From: Clostridiales bacterium
GTDB lineage: Bacteria > Bacillota > Clostridia > Peptostreptococcales > Anaerovoracaceae
DNA length: 64,000 bases
Direction of reading: 5' to 3'
Assembly: GCA_022773945.1 (NCBI GenBank)
Contig: JALFNS010000037.1
Span: 1-64,000 of the forward strand
Shown one piece after another: positions 50,279 through 58,707 of the stretch. The notes beneath the pieces were generated by a model. The model saw only the letters and a list, made by a program, of their open reading frames with translations. It did no database searches and was not told the DNA's origin. Every line of letters starts with the position of its first letter. The first letter of the stretch is position 1. A program made the translations under genes and the position numbers.

Positions 50279-51544
50279 TTATTCAACGTCCAGATTCATC
50301 ATGTCCTCGTAGGTCTCGCGTCTCAGAACGAGACGGTGTGAGCTTCCATTGATGAAGACTACCGGTGGACGACCGAGTCTGTTGTAGTTTGATGCCATGC
50401 TGTATCCGTATGCGCCTGTGGCGTGAACGAGCAACAGGTCGCCGGGGAAGGTTTCGGGAAGCCGGGCTTCCTTGATGAGGATGTCTCCCGATTCGCAGCA
50501 TTTGCCTGCCAGAGTGTATGTTCTGTCCGGCGCCTCATCGTTTCTCGTTATGTTGCGGCAGGTGTATTCCGCTTCGTACAGGGCCGGCCTGATGTTGTCG
50601 GCCATACCGCCGTCGATGAAGACGTACTCCCTGGAATCGGTGGATTTGCGGCATCCCGCCGTGTAGAGAGTGTAACCGCTGTCACCGACAATGCTTCTGC
50701 CCGGTTCTATCATCAGGCGCTTCAGCGGCAGATTGCGGCGGGTCACTTCCTCCTCGCAAAGGCTTATGATCCTGCGGCACACACTTTCTGTGGATGGCGG
50801 GTTGTCTTCATGGGTGTATCTGATGGCGAAGCCGCCGCCCAGATCAAGATCTCTTACATCTATACCGTGCCGGTCATGCATCATGCCTATGAATTCGAAC
50901 ATCACGCGGATTTCCATGGCGAAGGCCTCGGATTCGAGAATCTGGGAACCTATATGTGAGTGAAATCCTGCGAAGGTCAGGTAAGGGCAGGCTTCAATTA
51001 TATTGACCATGGAGATTATGGCATCGGTCTTATCGATTGAGATGCCGAATTTGGAGTCCTTGGTCGCTGTGGCTATGTACTCGTGAGTGTGAGCCTCAAC
51101 TCCCGGGTTCAGCCTGATGAGAATGTCCATAGGCTGCTTCAGGCTGTTGGCGATGCTTCTTACCAGCTTCAGCTCGTCCTCGTTGTCCACGATGATGTGA
51201 CCGTGTCCCAGTCTGAAGAAATCTTCTATTTCTCCCGGGGTCTTGTTGTTTCCGTGAAAATGTATCCGCTCCGCGGAGGCTCCGGCCTTTGCGAGACAGT
51301 ATATCTCACCGCCGCTTACGGCGTCGAAGTGGAGACCTTCCTCCATGGCGATTCCGGCGATGGCTGTGCAGAGGAACGCCTTGGACGCGTAGAGCACTGC
51401 GGTTTCGAATATGTCGGAACGGAAATTTTCCGTGTAGGCTCGCATGGTCTGTCTTATGGCGTCCTCATCATATACCATGAGAGGCGTTCCGTATTCACCG
51501 GCAAGCTCCTTCAGCAGAGAAGGATCGGGGTAAGTTAATGACAT
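50279..51544 (-). CDS. lysA: Diaminopimelate decarboxylase
   Basis: 421 residues. PLP enzyme converting meso-DAP to lysine. The PLP lysine is in VLYASKAFLCTA, HFHGNNKT follows, IGSQILE, and the conserved VGDSGYTLYT and AGKCCESGDIL near the C-terminus (CESGD motif from the second subunit). It is 10 bp from ddh and 35 bp from dapA. GGAGGA precedes the ATG. Confidence 0.95.
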   Translation of the reverse strand: MSLTYPDPSLLKELAGEYGTPLMVYDEDAIRQTMRAYTENFRSDIFETAVLYASKAFLCTAIAGIAMEEGLHFDAVSGGEIYCLAKAGASAERIHFHGNNKTPGEIEDFFRLGHGHIIVDNEDELKLVRSIANSLKQPMDILIRLNPGVEAHTHEYIATATKDSKFGISIDKTDAIISMVNIIEACPYLTFAGFHSHIGSQILESEAFAMEIRVMFEFIGMMHDRHGIDVRDLDLGGGFAIRYTHEDNPPSTESVCRRIISLCEEEVTRRNLPLKRLMIEPGRSIVGDSGYTLYTAGCRKSTDSREYVFIDGGMADNIRPALYEAEYTCRNITRNDEAPDRTYTLAGKCCESGDILIKEARLPETFPGDLLLVHATGAYGYSMASNYNRLGRPPVVFINGSSHRLVLRRETYEDMMNLDVE

Positions 51545-51554
51545 GTTATCCTCC

Positions 51555-52532
51555 TTATATCATCCTTTCGAGAAGGCTGCGGCTGTCTGTCTGAATCAGG
51601 TATGAAGGGGCGATGTCCGCCATTGTTATGCAGCCTGTTCTGCCTTCGCTTCGCATTCTGTACACGGCTCTTGCTGCCGAAACAAGCACGCTGCCTGTGA
51701 AGTAAGGGTTGGAGTCGAGCTTGAGGCTGTATTCGATAATATTGTTGTACTCCTCGGCTGTTCTGCCCGAGTGGAGAACGAATCCGCCGTGTGCCATGCT
51801 GCTGTGGTTTCTGTCAAGCTCCTCCTGGGAAATGAAGTGGACCGTGGTATCGTAATCGGAGAAGTAGTTCGGCATGTTCACTATCTGCTCGCGAATAGCT
51901 TCGGTATCGGCGCCTTCTTCTGCGACAACGTAGCATTCTCTGGTGTGCTTCTGTCTTGTTGTCAGTTCGGGAGTCTCGCCGGCTCTGATCTGTTCGAGAG
52001 CTTCCTCTACAGGAAGTGTATACTGTCTGGCGTCGGCAACACCATCAATTCTCCTGATAGCATCCGAATGACCCTGGGAGAGACCTTTGCCCCAGAAGGT
52101 GTATGTTGTGCCTCCCGGCAGTGCGGCTTCCGCATATACTCTGTTTATTGAGAAGAGACCCGGGTCCCAGCCGCAGGATATGGCTGCCAGAGTGCCTGCT
52201 TCTTCGGCTGCCGCCTGTGTCTCGTCGAAGTGCTGCAGAATTTTAGCATGGGTATCGAAGCTGTCCACCACGTTGAACATGGAGGCGTAGAGCGGTGTCT
52301 GGCCCATGAGATCGTTGGCGCTGCCGCCGCAGAGAATCATAACATCGATACTGTCCCTGTATTCCGGAGCCTTATCGGCACTGAGAACTGGAACACCCTC
52401 CGTTGCGATTTCCACAGTCGCAGGATCTCTTCTCGTGAAGACTGCCGCGAGCGTCATGTCGCTGTTTCTTGTAATCGCGTTCTCCACGCCTCTTGCCAGA
52501 TTGCCGTAACCCATAATTCCGATTCTTATCAT
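51555..52532 (-). CDS. ddh: meso-Diaminopimelate dehydrogenase
   Basis: 325 residues. NADPH enzyme that aminates tetrahydrodipicolinate to meso-DAP in one step, bypassing the acyl branch. The NADP loop IGIMGYGNLARGVE, CGGSANDL, DSFDTHAKI, and ISCGWDPGLFSINRV with FWGKGLSQGHSDAIRRI are all characteristic. First gene of ddh-lysA-dapA-dapB. AAAGGTGG is 6 bp before the ATG. It lies behind a long structured leader ending in a terminator. Confidence 0.95.
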   Translation of the reverse strand: MIRIGIMGYGNLARGVENAITRNSDMTLAAVFTRRDPATVEIATEGVPVLSADKAPEYRDSIDVMILCGGSANDLMGQTPLYASMFNVVDSFDTHAKILQHFDETQAAAEEAGTLAAISCGWDPGLFSINRVYAEAALPGGTTYTFWGKGLSQGHSDAIRRIDGVADARQYTLPVEEALEQIRAGETPELTTRQKHTRECYVVAEEGADTEAIREQIVNMPNYFSDYDTTVHFISQEELDRNHSSMAHGGFVLHSGRTAEEYNNIIEYSLKLDSNPYFTGSVLVSAARAVYRMRSEGRTGCITMADIAPSYLIQTDSRSLLERMI

Positions 52533-52558
52533 GTTTGTCCACCTTTCTTCTGAATAAT

Positions 52559-52589
52559 AAAAAATATCGCCGCACTGTCATGCGACGAT
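52559..52589 (-). terminator. Attenuator terminator upstream of ddh
   Basis: On the minus strand AUCGUCGCA (52589-52581) pairs with UGCGGCGAU (52574-52566) over UGACAG, nine pairs with one G-U, then A and six U. It lies 27 bp before ATG 52532. Confidence 0.85.
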
Positions 52590-52689
52590 ACCAGAATCTC
52601 AACTGATAGCAATTTTTCTAAACATCGTCACATGAGCAATCAAAGTGCATCTCCCCATGAAACGATGTTGTTGTTTCAAAGGCAGATGT

Positions 52690-52731
52690 CTAAGGTTTGC
52701 TCTGTTTCAACGAATTAAAAATTGTCATCAT
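52690..52731 (-). CDS. Possible leader peptide of the ddh operon (13 residues)
   Basis: ATG ATG ACA start, reading MMTIFNSLKQSKP and a TAG stop, so two lysine codons close to the end. AAGGAG lies 12 bp upstream (a bit long). The stop codon is one base from hairpin H1, so a ribosome paused at or near the stop would mask the left arm of H1. Translation is plausible, not proven. Confidence 0.45.
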   Translation of the reverse strand: MMTIFNSLKQSKP

Positions 52732-52765
52732 GTTTTTTACTAACTCCTTTTTCTTAACTGGGCTC

Positions 52766-52794
52766 ATTTTAGCACCGTGAAAACCGGCTGTCAA
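52766..52794 (-). promoter_or_regulatory. Sigma-A promoter of the ddh operon
   Basis: On the minus strand TTGACA (52794-52789), a 17-bp spacer and TAAAAT (52771-52766). Transcription would start near 52759. Confidence 0.85.
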
Positions 52795-52868
52795 GAAAAA
52801 ATTGTGACAAACAACAAAAAAACTCAAAACTTTTTATTAACTGCAAACACCCTGTTGAAGGGGGCAAT

Positions 52869-52898
52869 AAAAAAGGACCGTCATTGGCTGGACGGTCC
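52869..52898 (-). terminator. Intrinsic terminator after the 25-residue peptide gene
   Basis: GGACCGTC pairs with GACGGTCC perfectly around an 8-base loop, followed by six T on the minus strand (and A-rich sequence on the other side). Confidence 0.9.
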
Positions 52899-52929
52899 AG
52901 AAAAAAATAGGTGAATTTTTTATCTTTGA

Positions 52930-53007
52930 CTATCTTCCGTAAACAACTAAATCAATCAGCATAGCAGCGTCCTTAATTGTTTCAACGATTGAATTTACAG
53001 CTTTCAT
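52930..53007 (-). CDS. Small 25-residue amphipathic peptide
   Basis: Starts MKAVNSIVETIKDAAM and ends LIDLVVYGR before a TAG stop. Hydrophobic residues (V4, I7, V8, I11, A14, A15, I18, V21, V22) recur in helical spacing with Lys, Glu and Asp between, giving an amphipathic helix of about zero net charge; no cysteine. AGAGGG is 6 bp before ATG 53007. It has its own consensus promoter and a strong terminator, so it is a complete transcription unit of about 180 nt. No family recognised; candidates are a signalling or pore-type peptide, or a type I toxin. Confidence 0.6.
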   Translation of the reverse strand: MKAVNSIVETIKDAAMLIDLVVYGR

Positions 53008-53055
53008 TAATATCCCTCTTTTCCTTAATTGCTGTTTTTCTTCCTTACAGCTATA

Positions 53056-53084
53056 AGTATACTGTTTATGTTGTTGTTTGTCAA
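53056..53084 (-). promoter_or_regulatory. Consensus promoter of the 25-residue peptide gene
   Basis: On the minus strand TTGACA, a 17-bp spacer and TATACT. The bases before the -35 and the early transcript resemble those of the ddh promoter about 290 bp away. Confidence 0.85.
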
Positions 53085-53276
53085 GGAAAAAACGGTACTA
53101 ACTTGCTGTATTAAGCTCAAAAAACACCGCAAACTGGTATATTAGTATTCTGAATTGCGTGATAAATACCCCAAGTTATGATGGTTATAAAATCTTAAAT
53201 CCCAGTAAATTCAAGGGTTTCGGGAATTATTGCCGTTGGGGCGCTTAAAAAAAGAAATGTGTACTTCTTTGCGCAG

Positions 53277-53468
53277 CTATTTCGTCTTTATCAGTTTGTA
53301 GAGAAACCAGACGGTTACAACGAGTCCGACGATACCCAGAGCCGCTCCCGAGGCCTGAGAGTGTCCTGAGAAGTAACCGTTGTAGTAGCCCAGCCCGGTT
53401 ATGGCAACCACCATGCCCAGAGCGCAGCAGATTGTATACAGAAGCTTTTTGCCGTAATTCATATCCAT
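53277..53468 (-). CDS. Small two-helix membrane protein (63 residues)
   Basis: Hydrophobic stretches at about 9-26 (LLYTICCALGMVVAITGLG) and 42-58 (ALGIVGLVVTVWFLYKL), ending LIKTK. GGGAGG lies 3 bp before ATG 53468, or 9 bp before the in-frame ATG 53462, which is the better spaced start. No family recognised. A run of seven T after an AAAGAA/TTTCTTT hairpin just past the stop (near 53250) could serve as a terminator. Confidence 0.6.
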   Translation of the reverse strand: MDMNYGKKLLYTICCALGMVVAITGLGYYNGYFSGHSQASGAALGIVGLVVTVWFLYKLIKTK

Positions 53469-53523
53469 TATCCTCCCGGTTTCAGTTGATGGTTAAATTA
53501 TAATACGATAATCAAAGTCATGA

Positions 53524-54309
<786 letters not shown>

Positions 54310-54324
54310 ACGGAGGAAGATAAA

Positions 54325-54882
54325 ATGAGCGAATTTACAATGGAAGCACTGGAAGAAAAAATCCAGAAAAGTGAAGCTATGCTCAGGGAAAACCTGGCAA
54401 CAGTGAGAGCAGGCAGAGCAAACGCTGCCCTCGTGGACAAGGTTATGGTGGATTACTACGGAATGCCTACTCCGCTTAAATCCCTGGCCAACATAAGCGT
54501 TCCCGAACCGAGAACTCTTCTCATATCACCATTTGATCCGAAGAGCATTCCGGAGATAGAGAAAGCCATAAATGCGGCTAACATCGGAATCAACCCGGCT
54601 AATGACGGCAAGGTAATAAGACTTCAGATTCCGCAGGTTACGGAAGAGAGAAGAAAGGAACTCACCAAGACCGTCAAGAAGATGGGTGAGGAGACCAAGG
54701 TTGCTGTCAGAAATCTGAGAAGAGATGCCAATGATAAGGTTAAGAAGCTTGAGAAGGCCGGTGAATATACTGAGGATGACATGAAGGAAACCCTCGATGA
54801 GATTCAGAAGGCTACAGATCAGGCCGTTAAAACAATAGACGAAATAGTGGCAGCCAAGGAAACTGAAATTATGGAGGTCTAA
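54325..54882 (+). CDS. frr: Ribosome recycling factor
   Basis: 185 residues. Shaped like a tRNA, it splits the post-termination ribosome with EF-G. TVRAGRANAALVDKVMVDYYG and the long C-terminal helices (RRKELTKTVKKMGEETKVAVR, shown in part) are typical. CGGAGGA is upstream. A terminator follows its stop. Confidence 0.96.
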   Translation: MSEFTMEALEEKIQKSEAMLRENLATVRAGRANAALVDKVMVDYYGMPTPLKSLANISVPEPRTLLISPFDPKSIPEIEKAINAANIGINPANDGKVIRLQIPQVTEERRKELTKTVKKMGEETKVAVRNLRRDANDKVKKLEKAGEYTEDDMKETLDEIQKATDQAVKTIDEIVAAKETEIMEV

Positions 54883-54896
54883 ACCCAGATAACATG

Positions 54897-54927
54897 AGCC
54901 GGAGGAGTACTTCTCACGGCTTTTTTT
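54897..54927 (+). terminator. Intrinsic terminator after frr
   Basis: AGCCG pairs with CGGCT, with an inner GGAG/TCTC possible; seven T follow. The next gene, uppS, starts 33 bp further on, so some read-through may be intended. Confidence 0.8.
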
Positions 54928-54960
54928 GAAGTTACAGGTCATGGAACACAACAGGAAGAT

Positions 54961-55689
54961 ATGATGAAGCTTGACAGAGACAGAATGCCCGAGCATGTGG
55001 CGATAATAATGGACGGAAACGGCAGATGGGCGAAAGGCAGGGGCGTGCCCAGGCTGATGGGGCACAGGGCCGGAATGGAAGCAATGAAGAAGATTGTGGA
55101 CCATTCGGATAAGCTGGGAATCAGGCACCTGACGGTATACGCTTTTTCAACGGAGAACTGGAAACGTTCAGTGGAGGAGGTCTCCGGCATATTCAAGCTC
55201 CTTGTAACCTTCGTTAACAGGGATCTGAGAGAGCTGATCGAAAACAACGTTAAAGTCAGAATTCTGGGAGATTACAGCACAATTCCCGAGGATTCAAAAA
55301 AAGCGCTCGAGAAGACTCTCAGAGACACGGAGAACAACACAGGTCTTCAGTTCAACATCGCTCTGAATTACGGAGGCAGGGACGAGATAACGAGAAGCGT
55401 GAGAAAGCTGGCACGACTTGCTGCCGACGGTGAGATAAGTCCGGAGGAAATAACCGAGGATATGGTTTCTGATTATCTGTGGACCGGATCGGCGAATGCG
55501 GATTCACCGGATCCCGAGCTCATTATCAGAACAAGCGGAGAGATAAGACTGTCCAATTTTCTCCTCTGGCAGGCGGCTTACAGTGAAATCGTCATAAGCG
55601 ATGTTCTCTGGCCGGATTTCGATGAGAAGGAATACGAAAGGTGTATTGCAGAATATCAGTCGAGAGACAGAAGATTCGGAGGAAGATAG
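54961..55689 (+). CDS. uppS: Undecaprenyl diphosphate synthase
   Basis: 242 residues. Makes C55-PP, the cell-wall lipid carrier. HVAIIMDGNGRWAKGRG (catalytic Asp), HRAGMEAMKKIV, FSTENWKR, and the C-terminal PELIIRTSGEIRLSNFLLWQ are all present. First gene of uppS-cdsA-dxr-rseP-ispG, a conserved block. GGAAGAT lies near its start. Confidence 0.96.
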   Translation: MMKLDRDRMPEHVAIIMDGNGRWAKGRGVPRLMGHRAGMEAMKKIVDHSDKLGIRHLTVYAFSTENWKRSVEEVSGIFKLLVTFVNRDLRELIENNVKVRILGDYSTIPEDSKKALEKTLRDTENNTGLQFNIALNYGGRDEITRSVRKLARLAADGEISPEEITEDMVSDYLWTGSANADSPDPELIIRTSGEIRLSNFLLWQAAYSEIVISDVLWPDFDEKEYERCIAEYQSRDRRFGGR

Positions 55690-55692
55690 AGT

Positions 55693-56496
55693 ATGAAAAC
55701 TAGAATTATTTCGGGACTTGTAATGGCACCCCTCCTGGTGATACTCATATTCAGAGGATATGTGCTTTATGCGGGTTGTATCATTATCAGCCTTATGGGT
55801 GTGTATGAATTCTTCAGGGGATTCAGAGAGCTGGAGATAAAGCCGTCCTATCCTATAGCGGCGGTATCGGTAATATGCCTCTACGCCATGGGAATATTCA
55901 TGAATCTGGGAATTATAGATGCCCATCCGTGGGAGAGTCTGTGGATTTTCGCCACTGTTGTGGCATGTCTTCTCTATCTCTTTAAAATTGAGAAACGGAA
56001 GCTGGATGATGCCATGGTTACGCTGACGGGAATTCTCTATGTGGGATTCTTCTGTTTCCATATGGGAATGCTGGGAATGAACGAAGAATTCGGCATTCTC
56101 GTCTGGATGGCTGTAATCACAGCATTCGGAACAGATATATGCGCATATTTCGCGGGAGTGGCTCTGGGCAGGCACAAGCTCTGTCCCGTTATCAGCCCGA
56201 AAAAAACCTGGGAAGGCGCCGTCGGAGGCGTGCTGGGTGCAGTAATTCTCAGCGGAGTGTTCGGATTCTTCTTTATGCGCGAGTATCTGATACACTGCAT
56301 GATTATAGGTCTTCTGGGCAGCATAGTGTCCATGTTCGGAGATCTGACAGCATCCATATTCAAGAGGAAGATGGGAATCAAAGACTACGGCAATCTTATA
56401 CCGGGTCACGGAGGAATTCTGGACAGATTCGACAGTGTGCTGTTCACATCACCTTTGGTGTACTATTATGTGGAACTGGTTCTGATGCAGTGTTAA
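55693..56496 (+). CDS. cdsA: Phosphatidate cytidylyltransferase
   Basis: 267 residues, about eight membrane helices. Makes CDP-diacylglycerol. The signature near the C-terminus reads GLLGSIVSMFGDLTASIFKR, then KDYGNLIPGHGGILDRFDS. It is 3 bp after uppS. Confidence 0.95.
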   Translation: MKTRIISGLVMAPLLVILIFRGYVLYAGCIIISLMGVYEFFRGFRELEIKPSYPIAAVSVICLYAMGIFMNLGIIDAHPWESLWIFATVVACLLYLFKIEKRKLDDAMVTLTGILYVGFFCFHMGMLGMNEEFGILVWMAVITAFGTDICAYFAGVALGRHKLCPVISPKKTWEGAVGGVLGAVILSGVFGFFFMREYLIHCMIIGLLGSIVSMFGDLTASIFKRKMGIKDYGNLIPGHGGILDRFDSVLFTSPLVYYYVELVLMQC

Positions 56497-56506
56497 GGGG
56501 ACGAAG

Positions 56507-57694
56507 ATGAAGAGAATATCAATTCTTGGAAGTACAGGGTCAATAGGAACACAGGCCCTTGATGTAATAGACAGGAACAGGGACAAGCTCTCTGTTGCGG
56601 CTCTCAGCTGCAGCAGGAGTCTGGAGCTTCTGGCGGAGCAGACGGTGAAATTCCGTCCCGCTGCCGTCTCAATAGAGGACGAGTCAGGAGCAAAGGCCTA
56701 CAGGGACATAATGAAATCCCGCAGTGATTATATGCCTGAGATTTTTGTCGGCGGCGAAGGTCTTAAGACTATCGCATCCATGGAGGATGCGGATATGATT
56801 CTCAATTCCCTCATGGGAATGAGAGGACTTGAGCCTACGATGGCGGCAGTGGAAGCGGGCAAGGATATAGCCTTTGCGAATAAGGAGACCCTGGTGGCAG
56901 GAGGAAGCATAGTTATGGAGGCTGTCCGCAGGAAGGGTGTCAGGCTTCTCCCCGTGGACAGCGAACACAGTGCGATATTCCAGTCACTGCAGGGAAATGA
57001 AGGAAATCCGATTCGGCGGATAATACTGACGGCGTCCGGCGGTCCCTTCAGAGGGTATTCCAGGGAGCAGCTGGAAAAGGTGACTCTGGAGCAGGCGCTT
57101 AAGCATCCCAACTGGTCCATGGGAAGCAAGATAACCATAGATTCGGCGACGATGATGAACAAAGGCCTGGAGATTATAGAGGCAATGTGGCTGTTCGATG
57201 TGCCGGTGGAAAGGATACAGGCGGTGGTACATCCGCAGAGCGTGCTTCATTCGGCAGTTGAGTATGAGGACGGCTCCGTGGTAGGACAGATGGGAAATCC
57301 TGATATGAGAGTTCCCATAGCCTATGCCTTCTCCTACCCTGACAGACTGAACCTTACGAATGAGGACGGTGGAGTTGCATCTCTGGACCTGTTCTCTTTT
57401 GATGGCGGTCTCACCTTCAGTCCGGTGGACACAGATGTGTTCAGAACCGTGGAATTCGCATGTGAGGCGGCGAGAAGAGGCGGAAGCATGCCGGCTGCGC
57501 TTAACGGTGCCAATGAAGTGCTCGTGGACGGCTTCCTGAAAGGCAGGATAAGGTTCACGGACATTCAGGATACGCTTGAGCGTGTAATGGACAGGTATGA
57601 GCCGGTATACGATCTCAGCCTGGAGACGATACTCGAGGAGGACAGCAAAGCAAGAAGATACACGGAGAAGATAATGGAGCATGGAATCATATGA
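56507..57694 (+). CDS. dxr: 1-deoxy-D-xylulose 5-phosphate reductoisomerase
   Basis: 395 residues. First committed step of the MEP pathway for isoprenoids. NADPH loop SILGSTGSIGTQALDV, FANKETLVAGG, PVDSEHSAIFQSLQG, and the late INSAEV-like NGANEVLVDGFL. It overlaps rseP by 4 bp. Confidence 0.96.
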   Translation: MKRISILGSTGSIGTQALDVIDRNRDKLSVAALSCSRSLELLAEQTVKFRPAAVSIEDESGAKAYRDIMKSRSDYMPEIFVGGEGLKTIASMEDADMILNSLMGMRGLEPTMAAVEAGKDIAFANKETLVAGGSIVMEAVRRKGVRLLPVDSEHSAIFQSLQGNEGNPIRRIILTASGGPFRGYSREQLEKVTLEQALKHPNWSMGSKITIDSATMMNKGLEIIEAMWLFDVPVERIQAVVHPQSVLHSAVEYEDGSVVGQMGNPDMRVPIAYAFSYPDRLNLTNEDGGVASLDLFSFDGGLTFSPVDTDVFRTVEFACEAARRGGSMPAALNGANEVLVDGFLKGRIRFTDIQDTLERVMDRYEPVYDLSLETILEEDSKARRYTEKIMEHGII

Positions 57695-58692
57695 CGATAA
57701 TATACGCGATTTTAATATTCTGTTTTCTCATATTTGTTCATGAGCTGGGGCACTTCACAGTGGCCAAGTGCTGCGGCGTCAAGGTGAACGAGTTCGCTGT
57801 AGGTATGGGTCCCGCATTTTTCAGGAAGCAGCGCGGGGAAACTCTGTATTCACTGAGGGTGTTTCCCATAGGAGGTTTCTGCGCCATGGAGGGTGAGGAC
57901 GAGGATTCGGAGGATCCGAGGGCATTCAACAACAAGCCTGCATGGCAGAGAGCATGCGTTCTGATTGCAGGTTCTTTCATGAACTTCATAACCTGCGTTG
58001 TGCTGCTTATAATCATAGCATTTTATCTGGGAACTGCCACGACGACCATTGACAGCATTGAGAAGGATTCGCCTGCAGCGGCAGCCGGCTTCAAGGCAGG
58101 AGACGAGATAGTGGCGGTGGACGGTGAGCGCACCGATGAGTGGCAGGATGTCATAACACTCATAGGAGACAGCAAGGCGGATGAGGCCGCCGTTACCGTT
58201 AACCGCGACGGCAGCGAAATCCTACTGAACACAGAGCTGGTCTACAATGAGGAGGCCGGAAGAAACATGATAGGCATAACCTCCAGATCCGAGAGGAATC
58301 CGGCAACCGCTGTATCACAGGGCGTCAAGAACACGGGCAGCATGACCGTGCTCATGTTCAAAACCATAGGTCAGATCTTCACGGGAGATGTGTCCGTGAA
58401 GGAGCTGAGCGGTCCGGTGGGAATAGTCTACGCCACCAATGAGGCGGCCAAGTCCGGAGTGATATATGTGCTTTATCTGGCGGCGCTGCTGAGCCTGAAC
58501 CTGGCAATATTCAACATGCTGCCGTTTCCTGCGCTGGACGGAGGCAGACTGCTGTTTCTCGGTATCAGGAAGGTTACGGGAGAGAGAGTTTCCGAAGAGA
58601 CGGAGGGCAAAATCCATTTCATAGGAATATGCCTGCTCATGGCTCTCATGGTCTATGTGACCTTCAATGACGTTATAAGATTTATAATATGA
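57691..58692 (+). CDS. rseP: RseP-type site-2 intramembrane metalloprotease
   Basis: 333 residues. Zinc motif HELGH at residues 17-21 in the first helix, a PDZ domain in the middle (SPAAAAGFKAGDEIVAVDGE), and NMLPFPALDGGRLLF with the third zinc ligand. Cuts anti-sigma factors and signal-peptide remnants within the membrane. Part of the dxr block. Confidence 0.95.
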   Translation: MTIIYAILIFCFLIFVHELGHFTVAKCCGVKVNEFAVGMGPAFFRKQRGETLYSLRVFPIGGFCAMEGEDEDSEDPRAFNNKPAWQRACVLIAGSFMNFITCVVLLIIIAFYLGTATTTIDSIEKDSPAAAAGFKAGDEIVAVDGERTDEWQDVITLIGDSKADEAAVTVNRDGSEILLNTELVYNEEAGRNMIGITSRSERNPATAVSQGVKNTGSMTVLMFKTIGQIFTGDVSVKELSGPVGIVYATNEAAKSGVIYVLYLAALLSLNLAIFNMLPFPALDGGRLLFLGIRKVTGERVSEETEGKIHFIGICLLMALMVYVTFNDVIRFII

Positions 58693-58707
58693 GATAGGGC
58701 GATATAA

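Larger units (their letters stand above)
52533..52760 (-). promoter_or_regulatory. Structured attenuator leader of the ddh-lysA-dapA-dapB operon
   Basis: About 225 nt of leader RNA. Parts in transcript order: a 13-codon peptide (52731-52690); hairpin H1, CAUCUGCCUUUGAAAC (52688-52673) with GUUUCAUGGGGAGAUG (52663-52648), 14 of 16 pairs, loop AACAACAUC; a segment ACGAUGUU (52628-52621) complementary to AACAUCGU (52669-52662), six bases of which are the H1 loop, giving an H-type pseudoknot; an antiterminator, UCAUGUGACGAU (52635-52624) with AUCGUCGCAUGA (52589-52578), 12 pairs; and the terminator. The pseudoknot and antiterminator share ACGAU. It is not an L-box or T-box: their conserved sequences are missing. 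Confidence 0.7.

Noticed and set aside
52533-52760. Lysine riboswitch (L-box) or T-box before ddh
   Set aside because: The conserved L-box core and the T-box sequence (GGTGGNACCGCG type) with its antiterminator bulge are not present; the pairings found are of a different, smaller kind.
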